A stretch of 52,147 bases of DNA, taken from contig DWVT01000062.1 in the NCBI GenBank assembly GCA_019120075.1, forward strand, positions 1-52,147, given 5' to 3'. Shown piece by piece: positions 18,639 through 27,355 of the stretch. Position 1 is the first letter of the stretch. Each line of letters begins with the position of its first letter. The DNA comes from Candidatus Mediterraneibacter excrementigallinarum. Its GTDB lineage: Bacteria > Bacillota > Clostridia > Lachnospirales > Lachnospiraceae. The notes under the pieces are model-generated. The model saw nothing but the letters and a program-made list of their open reading frames with translations. It was not told the origin of the DNA and did not search any database. Position numbers and translations under genes: made by a program.

Positions 18639-20726
18639 ATGTACAAGAAATATGAGATGGAACTGGCCGGAAGGACACTCCGCGTGGACGTCGGCAGAGT
18701 TGCGAAGCAGGCGAACGGCGCGGTGCTGATGCACTACGGCGATACAACGGTGCTCTGTACTGCGACAGCGTCAGAGAAACCGAGAGAGGGAATTGACTTC
18801 TTCCCCCTCAGCGTAGAATACAATGAGAGAATGTACGCAGTGGGCAAGATCCCGGGCGGATTTAACAAGAGAGAGGGAAAGGCGTCCGAGAACGCGATTC
18901 TGACGGACCGTGTCATTGACCGGCCTATGCGTCCGCTGTTCCCGAAGGACTACAGAAACGACGTGACACTGGAGAATCTGGTCATGTCAGTGGATCAGGA
19001 CTGCAGCCCGGAACTGACAGCTATGCTGGGAGCTGCTATTGCGACGAGTATTTCCGATATCCCATTTGACGGACCGATCTCTACCACACAGGTAGGGCTG
19101 GTTGACGGTGAGTTTGTATTCAACCCGACTTCCGCTCAGAGACAGGTTTCTGACCTTGCCCTGACAGTCGCTTCCACAAAGGAGAAGGTGATCATGATCG
19201 AGGCCGGCGCAAACGAGGTGCCGGAGGACAAGATGATCGAGGCGATCTTTGCGGCTCACGAGCTGAACCAGAAAGTGATCGCGTTCATCGATACCATTGT
19301 TGCAGAGTGCGGCAAGCCGAAACACGAGTATCAGCATTTCTCTGTTCCGGAAGAACTCTTTGAGGCGATCAAAGAGATCGTTCCCCCGGAAGAGATGGAA
19401 CAGGCTGTATTTACAGACGACAAGCAGACAAGGGAAGAAAACATCCGCGTCGTGACAGAAAAGCTGGAGGAGGCTTTCGCCGACAAAGAGGAGTGGCTTG
19501 ACATCCTCGGAGAGGCTGTGTACCAGTACCAGAAGAAGACAGTCAGAAAGATGATCCTGAAAGACCACAAACGTCCTGACGGACGTGCTATCGATGAGAT
19601 CAGACCTCTTGCGGCAGAAGTTGACCTGATCCCGAGAGTTCACGGATCCGCCATGTTTACAAGAGGGCAGACGCAGATCTGCAATGTGACTACACTGGCG
19701 CCGCTTTCCGAGGCACAGAGACTGGATGGTCTGGATGAGAACGAGACTTCCAAGAGATATATGCATCACTATAATTTCCCGTCCTACTCAGTCGGTGAAA
19801 CAAAACCGTCAAGAGGACCGGGACGCCGTGAGATCGGCCACGGAGCTCTTGCTGAGAGAGCGCTTATCCCGGTACTTCCCAGCGAGTCCGAGTTCCCCTA
19901 TGCGATCCGCACGGTTTCCGAGACATTTGAGTCCAATGGATCCACATCCCAGGCAAGTGTCTGCGCGTCCAGTATGTCCCTGATGGCTGCCGGCGTGCCG
20001 ATCAAGGCAGCGGTTGCAGGTATTTCCGCTGGTCTTGTGACAGGGGACACAGACGATGATTACCTCGTGCTGACAGATATCCAGGGACTGGAAGATTTCT
20101 TCGGCGATATGGACTTCAAGGTTGCAGGTACTCATAAGGGAATCACAGCGATCCAGATGGATATCAAGATCCACGGCCTGACAAGACCGATCATCGAGGA
20201 GGCTATCGCTGCGACGAAGAAGGCAAGGACTTATATCATCGATGAGGTGATGAACAAGGCTATTGCAGAGCCGAGACCGGAGGTTGGACCGTATGCTCCG
20301 AAGATCATCCAGATGCAGATCGATCCTCAGAAGATCGGCGATGTTGTCGGACAGAGAGGAAAGACGATCAATGCCATTATCGAGGAAACGGGCGTTAAGA
20401 TCGACATTGAGGACGACGGTTCTGTATCTATCTGCGGTACGGAGAAGGAAGGAATGGACAAGGCCGCAAAACTGATCCATACGATCGTGACTGACTTTGA
20501 GGCGGGTCAGGTATTTGAAGGAAAAGTTGTCAGCATCAAGGATTTCGGCGCATTCCTTGAGTTCGCACCGGGAAAAGAAGGACTCGTACACATTTCCAAG
20601 ATCTCCAAGAAGAGAGTGGATAAGGTAGAGGATGTACTTTCTCTGGGCGACGTGGTGAAGGTTGTATGCCTTGGAAAAGATAAGATGGGCAGATTCAGCT
20701 TCAGCATGAGAGATGTGGCCGAGTAA
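18639..20726 (+). CDS. pnp: Polyribonucleotide nucleotidyltransferase (PNPase)
   Basis: The product has 695 residues. PNPase is a phosphorolytic 3'-5' exoribonuclease central to mRNA decay. Two RNase PH domains flank an all-helical domain; motifs include FFPLSVEYNERMYAVGKIPGG, the FPSYSVGETKPSRGPGRREIGHG phosphate site (read as GRREIGHGALAERAL) and, C-terminally, a KH domain (VVGQRGKTINAI) and an S1 domain (GKVVSIKDFGAFLEF). ATG 18639 with AAAGGAG 6 nt upstream gives the conserved MYKKYEMELAGRTL start. A second in-frame start at 18609 also has an AGGAG, so a protein ten residues longer is possible. Confidence 0.96.
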   Translation: MYKKYEMELAGRTLRVDVGRVAKQANGAVLMHYGDTTVLCTATASEKPREGIDFFPLSVEYNERMYAVGKIPGGFNKREGKASENAILTDRVIDRPMRPLFPKDYRNDVTLENLVMSVDQDCSPELTAMLGAAIATSISDIPFDGPISTTQVGLVDGEFVFNPTSAQRQVSDLALTVASTKEKVIMIEAGANEVPEDKMIEAIFAAHELNQKVIAFIDTIVAECGKPKHEYQHFSVPEELFEAIKEIVPPEEMEQAVFTDDKQTREENIRVVTEKLEEAFADKEEWLDILGEAVYQYQKKTVRKMILKDHKRPDGRAIDEIRPLAAEVDLIPRVHGSAMFTRGQTQICNVTTLAPLSEAQRLDGLDENETSKRYMHHYNFPSYSVGETKPSRGPGRREIGHGALAERALIPVLPSESEFPYAIRTVSETFESNGSTSQASVCASSMSLMAAGVPIKAAVAGISAGLVTGDTDDDYLVLTDIQGLEDFFGDMDFKVAGTHKGITAIQMDIKIHGLTRPIIEEAIAATKKARTYIIDEVMNKAIAEPRPEVGPYAPKIIQMQIDPQKIGDVVGQRGKTINAIIEETGVKIDIEDDGSVSICGTEKEGMDKAAKLIHTIVTDFEAGQVFEGKVVSIKDFGAFLEFAPGKEGLVHISKISKKRVDKVEDVLSLGDVVKVVCLGKDKMGRFSFSMRDVAE

Positions 20727-20770
20727 CAGGCGGAACGTCTGAGAAGCTGAACAGATAAAAAGAAATAAGT

Positions 20771-20797
20771 TTCAGTATCTGGCTGTCAGATACTGAA
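20771..20797 (+). other. Perfect hairpin after pnp
   Basis: TTCAGTATCTG (20771-20781) and CAGATACTGAA (20787-20797) form an 11-bp perfect stem with a 5-nt loop, without a U-tract. It lies between the pnp stop and the terminator and could stabilise the 3' end or be a processing site. Confidence 0.55.
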
Positions 20798-20802
20798 TCG
20801 GG

Positions 20803-20858
20803 AGCCGGAAGGGCAGGAACAGACCAGAACGGGATTGTTTCTTGTCCGTCCGGCTTTT
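20803..20858 (+). terminator. Terminator of pnp
   Basis: AGCCGG plus the following bases (20803-20821) pair with the arm ending in CCGGCT (20836-20855), then TTTT. The right arm overlaps the -35 and spacer of the rarA promoter. Confidence 0.75.
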
Positions 20859-20863
20859 ATAAT
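20835..20863 (+). promoter_or_regulatory. Sigma-A promoter of rarA, embedded in the pnp terminator
   Basis: TTGTTT (20835-20840), a 17-nt spacer and TATAAT (20858-20863). The whole -35 and spacer lie in the right arm of the terminator stem. The predicted transcript starts near 20870, about 18 nt before the ATG. Confidence 0.72.
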
Positions 20864-20887
20864 AGTCTTATATGGAGGTGCATGGAT

Positions 20888-22210
20888 ATGGAACAGATGA
20901 CATTGTTTGACAATAACCGGGTCACTACGCCTCTGGCCAGCAGGCTTCGGCCCACATCTCTGGATGAGTTCGTGGGACAGGAGCACCTGGTCGGGGAAGG
21001 AAAAATCCTGCGCCAGCTTATCGAGCGGGATCAGATCTCGTCCATGATCTTCTGGGGACCGCCGGGAGTGGGTAAGACCACACTGGCAAGTATCATTGCC
21101 GGCAAGACGAAATCTGAGTTTATTAATTTCAGCGCGGTGACAAGCGGAATCAAGGAGATCAAGGACGTGATGAACCGGGCGGAGTTAAGCCGCAGAGTGG
21201 GGATACGCACCGTCCTTTTTGTGGATGAGATCCATCGGTTCAACAAGGCGCAGCAGGATGCCTTTCTCCCGTATGTGGAGAGGGGCAGCATCATCCTGAT
21301 CGGAGCGACGACAGAGAATCCTTCTTTTGAGATCAACGCGGCTCTTCTGTCCAGATGCCGGGTGTTTGTCCTGAAGGCGCTGGAGGAAAAAGACCTGGTA
21401 AAGCTGCTGAGGCACGCACTTACGAGTCCGTCCGGGTTTGGAGGACAGAATGTGAGGATCTCAGAGGAAGGAATCCGCGCCATCGCAGGGTTTGCCAACG
21501 GGGACGCGAGAACTGCTCTGAATACACTGGAAATGGCGGTGTTAAACGGTGAAATCAGCGCGGAAGGGATCACAGTGACAGATTCGGCCCTGGAGCAGTG
21601 CATCAGCCGGAAGTCGCTGTTGTATGACAAGACCGGAGAAGAGCATTATAATCTGATCTCCGCACTCCACAAGTCTATGCGCAACAGTGATCCGGACGCA
21701 GCAATCTACTGGATGATGCGGATGCTGGAGGGAGGAGAGGATCCGCTGTATATTGCAAGGAGGTTGATCCGATTCGCCAGCGAGGATGTGGGGATGGCGG
21801 ACAGCAATGCTCTTTCAGTCGCAGTGGCGGCATATCAGGCATGTCATTTCCTGGGGATGCCGGAGTGTGATGTGCATTTGACCCATGCAGTGGTGTACCT
21901 GTCCATGGCGCCCAAGTCCAATGCACTGTACACGGCATGTGAGGCTTGCAAAAAGGATGTCAGGACACTGAGGGCCGAGCCGGTGCCGCTTCAGATCCGG
22001 AACGGGGTGACCGGTCTGATGAAAGATCTGGGATATGGAAAAGGCTACGAGTATGCTCATGACACGGAAGAAAAGCTTACCCACATGCAGTGCATGCCGG
22101 ACAGCTTAAAAGACAGGACCTACTATCATCCGACCACTCAGGGAGAAGAGGCAGAGACTGCGGTTCGGCTGAGAGAGATCAGGGAGTTCCGCGGACAGAA
22201 AGACGAGTAG
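20888..22210 (+). CDS. rarA: Replication-associated recombination protein A (RarA/MgsA AAA+ ATPase)
   Basis: The product has 440 residues. RarA acts at stalled replication forks. It has the clamp-loader-like AAA+ core: Walker A WGPPGVGKTTLAS, Walker B VLFVDEIHRFNKAQQD, sensor 1 GATTENPSFE and an arginine-finger region ALLSRCRVF. The C-terminal tetramerisation domain shows SDPDAAIYWMMRMLEGGEDP, ARRLIRFASEDVG and a final YYHPTTQGEE. ATG 20888 is 9 nt from GGAGG; the earlier ATG 20882 is too close. It is a single-gene unit with its own promoter and terminator. Confidence 0.95.
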   Translation: MEQMTLFDNNRVTTPLASRLRPTSLDEFVGQEHLVGEGKILRQLIERDQISSMIFWGPPGVGKTTLASIIAGKTKSEFINFSAVTSGIKEIKDVMNRAELSRRVGIRTVLFVDEIHRFNKAQQDAFLPYVERGSIILIGATTENPSFEINAALLSRCRVFVLKALEEKDLVKLLRHALTSPSGFGGQNVRISEEGIRAIAGFANGDARTALNTLEMAVLNGEISAEGITVTDSALEQCISRKSLLYDKTGEEHYNLISALHKSMRNSDPDAAIYWMMRMLEGGEDPLYIARRLIRFASEDVGMADSNALSVAVAAYQACHFLGMPECDVHLTHAVVYLSMAPKSNALYTACEACKKDVRTLRAEPVPLQIRNGVTGLMKDLGYGKGYEYAHDTEEKLTHMQCMPDSLKDRTYYHPTTQGEEAETAVRLREIREFRGQKDE

Positions 22211-22237
22211 AAGAAAAGAGAACAGGAAAAAGACGGC

Positions 22238-22303
22238 GAACAGCCGCAGGAAATACGTAAGGATTATAAGATCCGCCGTATTCCCTGCGGCTGTTCTGTT
22301 TTT
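22238..22303 (+). terminator. Terminator of rarA
   Basis: A 19-bp stem (22238-22256 with 22278-22296, one G-U pair) is followed by TG and a run of T. The arms carry GAACAGCCGCAGG and CCTGCGGCTGTTC. Confidence 0.9.
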
Positions 22304-22387
22304 ATCGTCACGGGAGAGACCAGCCAGATAGAAGTTAACGCCCCCATACGAGGTGAAATCTCTGTCACAGACCGGAAAAAGATTGTG

Positions 22388-22416
22388 GTCATATTTTCCG
22401 GAGCAGCTCATATATT
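22388..22416 (+). promoter_or_regulatory. Candidate sigma-E promoter of the spoIIIA operon
   Basis: GTCATATT (22388-22395; TCATATT fits KMATATT exactly), a 13-nt spacer and CATATATT (22409-22416), close to CATACANT. It ends 19 bp before the spoIIIAA ATG, giving a very short leader that just includes the ribosome binding site. The B. subtilis spoIIIA operon is sigma-E dependent, which supports the call. Between the rarA terminator and this site I see nothing else. Confidence 0.66.
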
Positions 22417-22435
22417 GTGTAAAGAGGTGGACAAG

Positions 22436-23386
22436 ATGGAGACACAGGACAGGAGAACCCAGATACTGAAAATACTGGCAAAAAGTATAAGGAAGATCAT
22501 AGAAGAGGAGGTCCCGGACATGGAGAAACTTCAGGAAATCCGCATGCGCACCGGACAGCCTCTCCGCATTATCCGGGGGAACAGAGATATCCCGGTTCCT
22601 GAGGGGGATGTCCACATCGTTACAAAGGAAGAAATGAGGGAGACGCTGGATTACATCAGCCGGTATTCTCTCTATGCATATGAAAATGAACTGAGACAGG
22701 GATTTCTTACAGTGGAAGGAGGACACAGAGTAGGAGTGGCAGGAAAAGTGATCATGGAAAAGGAGAGAGTAAAGAACATACAGTACATATCGTCAGTCAA
22801 TATCAGAGTATCCCACGAAGTCATCGGCTGTGCCGATGCCCTTCTCCCGTATATCACAAAGAACAGGCAGGTATGCCACACGCTGATCATCTCCCCGCCG
22901 GGATGCGGGAAGACGACGCTGATCCGGGATCTGATCCGTCAGATCTCAGATGGAAATCAATATGTAAAAGGATGTTCTGTAGGAGTGGTGGATGAGCGGT
23001 CAGAACTGGGAGGATGCCATATGGGGATAGCGCAGAATCATCTGGGAACGCGGACAGATATCCTGGATTGCTGCCCGAAAGCGGACGGGATGATCATGCT
23101 TATTCGATCCATGGCGCCTCAGGTGATCGCCGTGGACGAAATCGGAACCCGGGAAGACATCCACGCGGTGGAATATGCCATGCAGTGCGGGTGCAAACTG
23201 ATCGCCAGCGTACACGGGCTGGATATGGACGAGGCCTCAAGGAAACCTGTGCTTGGAGAACTGATACGGAGAAGGATGTTTGAGCGCTATGTGGTCCTGG
23301 GAAACGTGGAACATCCGGGGGAGATACGGGAAATCTATGATGAGCGGGGGCGTGTGCTGTGCAGAGACTGGCAGGAAGTATATTGA
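22436..23386 (+). CDS. spoIIIAA: Stage III sporulation protein AA (secretion-type ATPase)
   Basis: The product has 316 residues. SpoIIIAA is the cytoplasmic ATPase of the mother-cell SpoIIIA complex, which with forespore SpoIIQ forms the feeding channel needed for late forespore gene expression. A RecA-like fold is seen with Walker A SPPGCGKTTLIRDL and Walker B VIAVDEIGTREDI; GFLTVEGGHRVGVAG precedes them. ATG 22436 follows AGAGGTGG by 5 nt; upstream in-frame codons overlap the promoter. First of eight tightly packed genes; it overlaps spoIIIAB by 28 bp. Confidence 0.96.
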   Translation: METQDRRTQILKILAKSIRKIIEEEVPDMEKLQEIRMRTGQPLRIIRGNRDIPVPEGDVHIVTKEEMRETLDYISRYSLYAYENELRQGFLTVEGGHRVGVAGKVIMEKERVKNIQYISSVNIRVSHEVIGCADALLPYITKNRQVCHTLIISPPGCGKTTLIRDLIRQISDGNQYVKGCSVGVVDERSELGGCHMGIAQNHLGTRTDILDCCPKADGMIMLIRSMAPQVIAVDEIGTREDIHAVEYAMQCGCKLIASVHGLDMDEASRKPVLGELIRRRMFERYVVLGNVEHPGEIREIYDERGRVLCRDWQEVY

Positions 23387-23877
23387 TCATCGCGTCCGCT
23401 GCCGGAATCGGATGGCTGTACGGAACAGAACTGAAAAACTATCTCCAGAAGATGCGCTATATCCGGTACGTGGCAGGTTTGATCAAGGGTGAACTGGAGT
23501 ACACAGGTGCTCCTCTTGCGGAGATATTCCGGGAGACGGGAAGGAGGGTGAAAAAGCCCTTTTCCACCTGGCTTGTAAGGATGGCTTCGGAGATAGATGA
23601 GCGGGAGGAGTCTGCCTTTGCACGGATCTGGAACCGGGGGATCGACCGGGATCTCAGGGAGTTGAACCTGAAGAGCGAACATTCTATCCTGCTCAAGGAA
23701 CTGGGAACTTTTCTGGGACAGATCGATCAGGAGACTGCGGGAAAATCCATGCAGCTTTATCTGAACAGGCTGGATCTGGAAATAGAAAAACTGAGAGAAG
23801 GCCTTGCGGCAAAGCGGAAGATCGGAAACTGTCTGGGGGTGATGGGCGGGATCTTCCTGGTCGTAGTCCTGCTCTGA
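23359..23877 (+). CDS. spoIIIAB: Stage III sporulation protein AB
   Basis: The product has 172 residues with an N-terminal hydrophobic segment (about 4-20), a helical body and a C-terminal hydrophobic segment (GVMGGIFLVVVLL). SpoIIIAB resembles the GspF-type membrane component of secretion systems and is thought to work with the SpoIIIAA ATPase. The start is a GTG at 23359 inside the end of spoIIIAA; a TTG at 23383 is a possible alternative. The YTGAPLAEIFRE and LGTFLGQIDQETAGKSMQLY segments fit the family. Confidence 0.92.
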   Translation: MQRLAGSILIIASAAGIGWLYGTELKNYLQKMRYIRYVAGLIKGELEYTGAPLAEIFRETGRRVKKPFSTWLVRMASEIDEREESAFARIWNRGIDRDLRELNLKSEHSILLKELGTFLGQIDQETAGKSMQLYLNRLDLEIEKLREGLAAKRKIGNCLGVMGGIFLVVVLL

Positions 23878-23890
23878 CCAGGGAGGAAAC

Positions 23891-24085
23891 ATGAGTATAA
23901 ATCTGATATTTCGAATCGCCGCTGTGGGAATACTTGTCTCGATCCTGAGTCAGGTGCTGAAACACAGCGGGCGGGAGGAACAGGCATTTCTGGTCAGCCT
24001 GGCAGGGCTTATCCTGGTGCTGTCCTGGGTGCTCCCGTACATATACGATCTGTTCCTGTCGATCCGTCAGCTTTTTTCTCTGTAG
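23891..24085 (+). CDS. spoIIIAC: Stage III sporulation protein AC
   Basis: The product has 64 residues, matching the usual short length of SpoIIIAC. Two predicted membrane helices (about 4-22 and 33-52) with the conserved link LKHSGREEQAFLVSLAGL. It is an integral membrane part of the SpoIIIA-SpoIIQ channel complex; its precise role is unknown. ATG 23891 follows GGGAGG by 4 nt, 13 bp after spoIIIAB. A 72-bp gap separates it from spoIIIAD. Confidence 0.95.
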   Translation: MSINLIFRIAAVGILVSILSQVLKHSGREEQAFLVSLAGLILVLSWVLPYIYDLFLSIRQLFSL

Positions 24086-24157
24086 GATGCTGTCCTGTAC
24101 GCGGCGACCGAGCGCGGGCGGAAATTTTCGGAGCGGGAAAGAGGGGGAGATAGAGCG

Positions 24158-24544
24158 ATGAATGTGATGCAGATCGGTATTGTAGGCGTGATCGGTGCGC
24201 TGCTCGCCATACAGTTTAAGGGCGGAAAAGCGGAATACGGTATCTTTATGAGCGTGGCGGTGAGTATTTTTCTTTTTGCGTGCATCATCGACAGGCTGGA
24301 GATCTTTCTCGGAACGGTACAGCAGATCGGTTCCTATATCAATATGGACGCAGGATATCTGGCCACCATGTTTAAGATGATCGGAGTGACATACATTGCC
24401 GAGTTTTCATCGGGAATATGCAAAGACGCGGGTTACCAGACAATCGCGGTCCAGATAGAAATCTTCGGGAAACTGACGATCCTCGCTCTGGGAATGCCTG
24501 TTCTCCTCGCGCTTCTTGAGACGATCCGGGAGTTTCTGGCATGA
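24158..24544 (+). CDS. spoIIIAD: Stage III sporulation protein AD
   Basis: The product has 128 residues with about four hydrophobic segments, typical for SpoIIIAD. The segment MFKMIGVTYIAEFSSGICKDAG is the best family marker. It is a membrane component of the mother-cell side of the sporulation channel. ATG 24158 follows AGGGGGAG. It overlaps spoIIIAE by 4 bp (ATGA), so the two are translationally coupled. Confidence 0.95.
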   Translation: MNVMQIGIVGVIGALLAIQFKGGKAEYGIFMSVAVSIFLFACIIDRLEIFLGTVQQIGSYINMDAGYLATMFKMIGVTYIAEFSSGICKDAGYQTIAVQIEIFGKLTILALGMPVLLALLETIREFLA

Positions 24545-25719
24545 GGCGGGTCAGAAACAGACTGTCCCAGCTTTTTCTGACTCTGGTGCTGATCCTTGTA
24601 GTATTCGGGATCGGGACCAGGATCGTAAGTGCGGAGGAGACAGAAGGTGATGCGCAGGAGATCCGGGAGGAAACAGAGAACGCCCTGATGTCGGAGTTTG
24701 ATTTTGATGAGATTGAGGACAGTCTGTCCGGGATGTTTCCGCAGCAGAAGATCTCCTTTGAGGAAGTTCTTTCGGAACTGATTACAGGGAACTGGAGCGG
24801 GCTGGGAAGGACGTTTCTCGGATATCTGTCAGACCGGATCTTTTATGAATTCCGCTATAACAGAGAAAATCTGGTTTATATGCTGATGGTGGCGCTTACC
24901 GCCGCCGTGTTCACGAATTTTTCCAGCGCGTTTCAGAACCGGCAGGTGTCGGAGATCAGTTTTTATGTGCTCTATATGCTTCTGATCACACTCTGTCTGA
25001 CAGCATTCCGTGTTGCGGCACAGGGACTGGAGGAGAATCTGGATGCACTCGTAGATTTTATGAGAGTGCTTTGTCCCAGCTACTTTCTGGCAGTGGCATT
25101 TGCTTCCGGCAGCGTTACGTCTCTGTTTTTTTACAATGTCATACTGGTCCTGATCTATGTGGTGGAACTGGTCCTGGTACGATTTCTTCTTCCGGTCATC
25201 AATGTCTATATCATGATCCAGGTGCTGGGAAATTTGACCGGGGAAGATTTTCTCTCCGAGTTTGCGCAGCTTCTTCAGAAACTTGTATCCTGGATCCTCA
25301 AGTCGCTTCTGGCCGGTGTGGTCGGAATCAATGTGGTACAGGGGCTTCTTGCTCCGGTGATAGATTCTCTCCGGAAAAGCGCTCTGACACGGACTGCGGA
25401 GGCGCTTCCATGGATAGGTAATGCGGTTGGCGGAGCTGCGGAGATTGTTCTTGGAACGGCAGTACTGATCAAGAACGGGATCGGGATGGCCGGCGCGGTG
25501 ATCGCTGTGCTGATCTGCGCGGTGCCGGTCATTCAGATGCTGGTCCTGGCGTTTCTATATAAACTTGCCGCCGCCCTGGTCCAGCCAGTGTCGGATAAGC
25601 GGATCACGGGATGCATCAGCAGTGTGAGCGAGGGGTATGAGCTGCTTTTAAAAGTGGTCTTTACCGCGGGAGTGTTGTTTCTCCTTACCATCGCCATTGT
25701 GGCTGCATCCACGACCTGA
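24541..25719 (+). CDS. spoIIIAE: Stage III sporulation protein AE
   Basis: The product has 392 residues. An N-terminal signal-like segment (about 9-30) and an acidic extracytoplasmic stretch precede a multi-spanning C-terminal half with about six to eight hydrophobic helices. The motifs ALTAAVFTNFSSAFQNRQVSEISFY and ALTRTAEALPWIGNAVGGAAEIVLG are characteristic (seen as FTNFSSAFQNRQVSE and LPWIGNAVGGAAE). SpoIIIAE is the largest membrane protein of the complex. It overlaps spoIIIAD; spoIIIAF follows after 16 bp. Confidence 0.95.
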   Translation: MRRVRNRLSQLFLTLVLILVVFGIGTRIVSAEETEGDAQEIREETENALMSEFDFDEIEDSLSGMFPQQKISFEEVLSELITGNWSGLGRTFLGYLSDRIFYEFRYNRENLVYMLMVALTAAVFTNFSSAFQNRQVSEISFYVLYMLLITLCLTAFRVAAQGLEENLDALVDFMRVLCPSYFLAVAFASGSVTSLFFYNVILVLIYVVELVLVRFLLPVINVYIMIQVLGNLTGEDFLSEFAQLLQKLVSWILKSLLAGVVGINVVQGLLAPVIDSLRKSALTRTAEALPWIGNAVGGAAEIVLGTAVLIKNGIGMAGAVIAVLICAVPVIQMLVLAFLYKLAAALVQPVSDKRITGCISSVSEGYELLLKVVFTAGVLFLLTIAIVAASTT

Positions 25720-25735
25720 GGGGAAAGGAGGTATT

Positions 25736-26104
25736 ATGCTCCATCAGTTATATGGATGGATACAGAATATTGCCGTGTATCTTATTGTTGCCGCGGCAGT
25801 CATGCATGCCATACCGGGAAATGATTATGGAAAATATGTCAGATTCTTCTCCGGACTGGTCCTGATCGTGCTTTTATTCACCCCCGTCATGAAGTTGTCA
25901 GGGATGGAAGAAACGTTCAGAGAACTGTATCAGAACAGCCAGTATGAACTGGAATGTCAGGAGATCGAACTGGCGAGGGAGCGCCTGGAAGAAGCTGATA
26001 TACTGGAGTTCCTTCCTGAGGAATACGATGGTATGGATAACGGGGAGGCGGAGGAGAAAAACGGGAGTTCCATAGAAGTGGAGGAGATCAGGGTTGGAGA
26101 ATAG
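25736..26104 (+). CDS. spoIIIAF: Stage III sporulation protein AF
   Basis: The product has 122 residues with two N-terminal membrane helices (about 9-27 and 35-52) and a soluble, acidic C-terminal part. SpoIIIAF is a SpoIIIA complex member whose soluble domain has a ring-building-like fold in Bacillus. ATG 25736 follows AAAGGAGG by 4 nt; the frame extends upstream into spoIIIAE but without a ribosome binding site. Its end overlaps spoIIIAG by 11 bp. Confidence 0.93.
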   Translation: MLHQLYGWIQNIAVYLIVAAAVMHAIPGNDYGKYVRFFSGLVLIVLLFTPVMKLSGMEETFRELYQNSQYELECQEIELARERLEEADILEFLPEEYDGMDNGEAEEKNGSSIEVEEIRVGE

Positions 26105-26690
26105 GCTGAAAAGATGGCTTGACGGGCTGAAGAGCGGAGAGAGGCTTCCAAAGAAAAATCAGCTGATCATCCTGCTGCTCACAGGGATCCTGCTGCTGGT
26201 CATTGTTGTTCCCCTGCCGGAGAATGCAGATCAGGACAGTGCTGATCCCGTGACCGCTTCAGCTCAGGAAGGAAATGAGGATTCACAGAAGTATGAAGAA
26301 TATCTGGAAAAAAGGACGGAGGAAACTCTGCGGCATGTGGAGGGGGTAGGCGAGGTGGAGGTTATGATCACCCTGAGATCTACCGGACAGAAAATCGTGG
26401 AAAAGGATCAGCAGAGTTCCTCCCAGTCCACGGAAGAGACGGACAGTGCCGGCGGGACCAGATCGACAGAAGAGAGTTCATCCGACAAGACAAGTGTTTA
26501 TGAACAGGGGACTGACGGGTCGCAGATTCCCTATGTGACAAAGGAGATATCCCCGGAAGTAGAAGGGGTAGTGGTGATCGCGGACGGTGGTGATAACGCG
26601 GTCGTCGTCCGGAATATTACAGAAGCGGTTCAGGCATTATTCGGTGTTGAGGCGCATAAGATTAAAATAATGAAACGGGCTGATACATAA
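26094..26690 (+). CDS. spoIIIAG: Stage III sporulation protein AG
   Basis: The product has 198 residues: a short basic cytoplasmic N-terminus, one membrane helix (about 24-41), and an extracytoplasmic domain of the ring-building kind that forms the large SpoIIIAG ring. The Ser/Thr/Glu-rich insert around residues 105-140 is poorly conserved, as is common. VEGVGEVEVMITL and SPEVEGVVVIADGGDNAVV are the family markers. The start is TTG 26094 with GAGGAG about 7 nt upstream, overlapping spoIIIAF. Confidence 0.94.
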   Translation: MENRLKRWLDGLKSGERLPKKNQLIILLLTGILLLVIVVPLPENADQDSADPVTASAQEGNEDSQKYEEYLEKRTEETLRHVEGVGEVEVMITLRSTGQKIVEKDQQSSSQSTEETDSAGGTRSTEESSSDKTSVYEQGTDGSQIPYVTKEISPEVEGVVVIADGGDNAVVVRNITEAVQALFGVEAHKIKIMKRADT

Positions 26691-26705
26691 AAGGAGGATG
26701 TTCAA

Positions 26706-27317
26706 GTGAAACGTTTGTTTAAGAAAAACCAGATCATTATCGCGACCCTGGCTGTCATGATCGCAGTGGCCGGTTACCTGAACTATTCAGGAAGGCTGTT
26801 CGGCGGAGCGGCGGACAGCTCGGAGGAGGCGAACGCAGACCTGGCGAACCAGGAACTTCTGGATATTTCGGAAGAGGATATCGAGACGTCCACAGATGAG
26901 ATCGCCAGCAATGATTCCGAGACAGAAGGGACACCGGGAGAAGCTGTCCTGACAAGCGGCGACGCTTCTACCACCGTTGCCCAGGCCAAGGTCTCCAGAG
27001 AACAGGTCAGAGCACAGAATAAGGAGACACTTCAGGCAATCATAGACAATACAAATTTAAGCGATGCAGAGAAAGCGGACGCGGTTGCTCAGATGGTGGA
27101 GATGACAGAGATTTCCGAGCAGGAGGCGGCCATAGAGACGCTGATGGCAACGAAAGGATTTTCCGAAGCTGTTGTAAGTCTGACGGAGGATTCGGCGGAT
27201 GTGGTCGTAAAGGCGGAAGAACTGACTGACGCAAACCGGGCGCAGATCGAGGATATTGTCACAAGAAAGACAGAGATCGCCCCGGAGAATATCGTGATCA
27301 CGCCGATCAGTGAATAA
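26706..27317 (+). CDS. spoIIIAH: Stage III sporulation protein AH
   Basis: The product has 203 residues with one N-terminal membrane helix (about 7-24) and an extracellular C-terminal YscJ/FliF-like domain (about 100-200), which in Bacillus binds forespore SpoIIQ across the septum. A Glu/Ser/Thr-rich linker lies between. The segment AIETLMATKGFSEAVVSL is typical. The start is GTG 26706, 8 nt after AAAGGAGG. It is the last gene of the spoIIIA operon and is followed by a terminator. A SpoIIQ gene is not in this window. Confidence 0.95.
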   Translation: MKRLFKKNQIIIATLAVMIAVAGYLNYSGRLFGGAADSSEEANADLANQELLDISEEDIETSTDEIASNDSETEGTPGEAVLTSGDASTTVAQAKVSREQVRAQNKETLQAIIDNTNLSDAEKADAVAQMVEMTEISEQEAAIETLMATKGFSEAVVSLTEDSADVVVKAEELTDANRAQIEDIVTRKTEIAPENIVITPISE

Positions 27318-27355
27318 AGCTTGTTTTATCCAACGCTGATCTGCATCTGTAAAAC

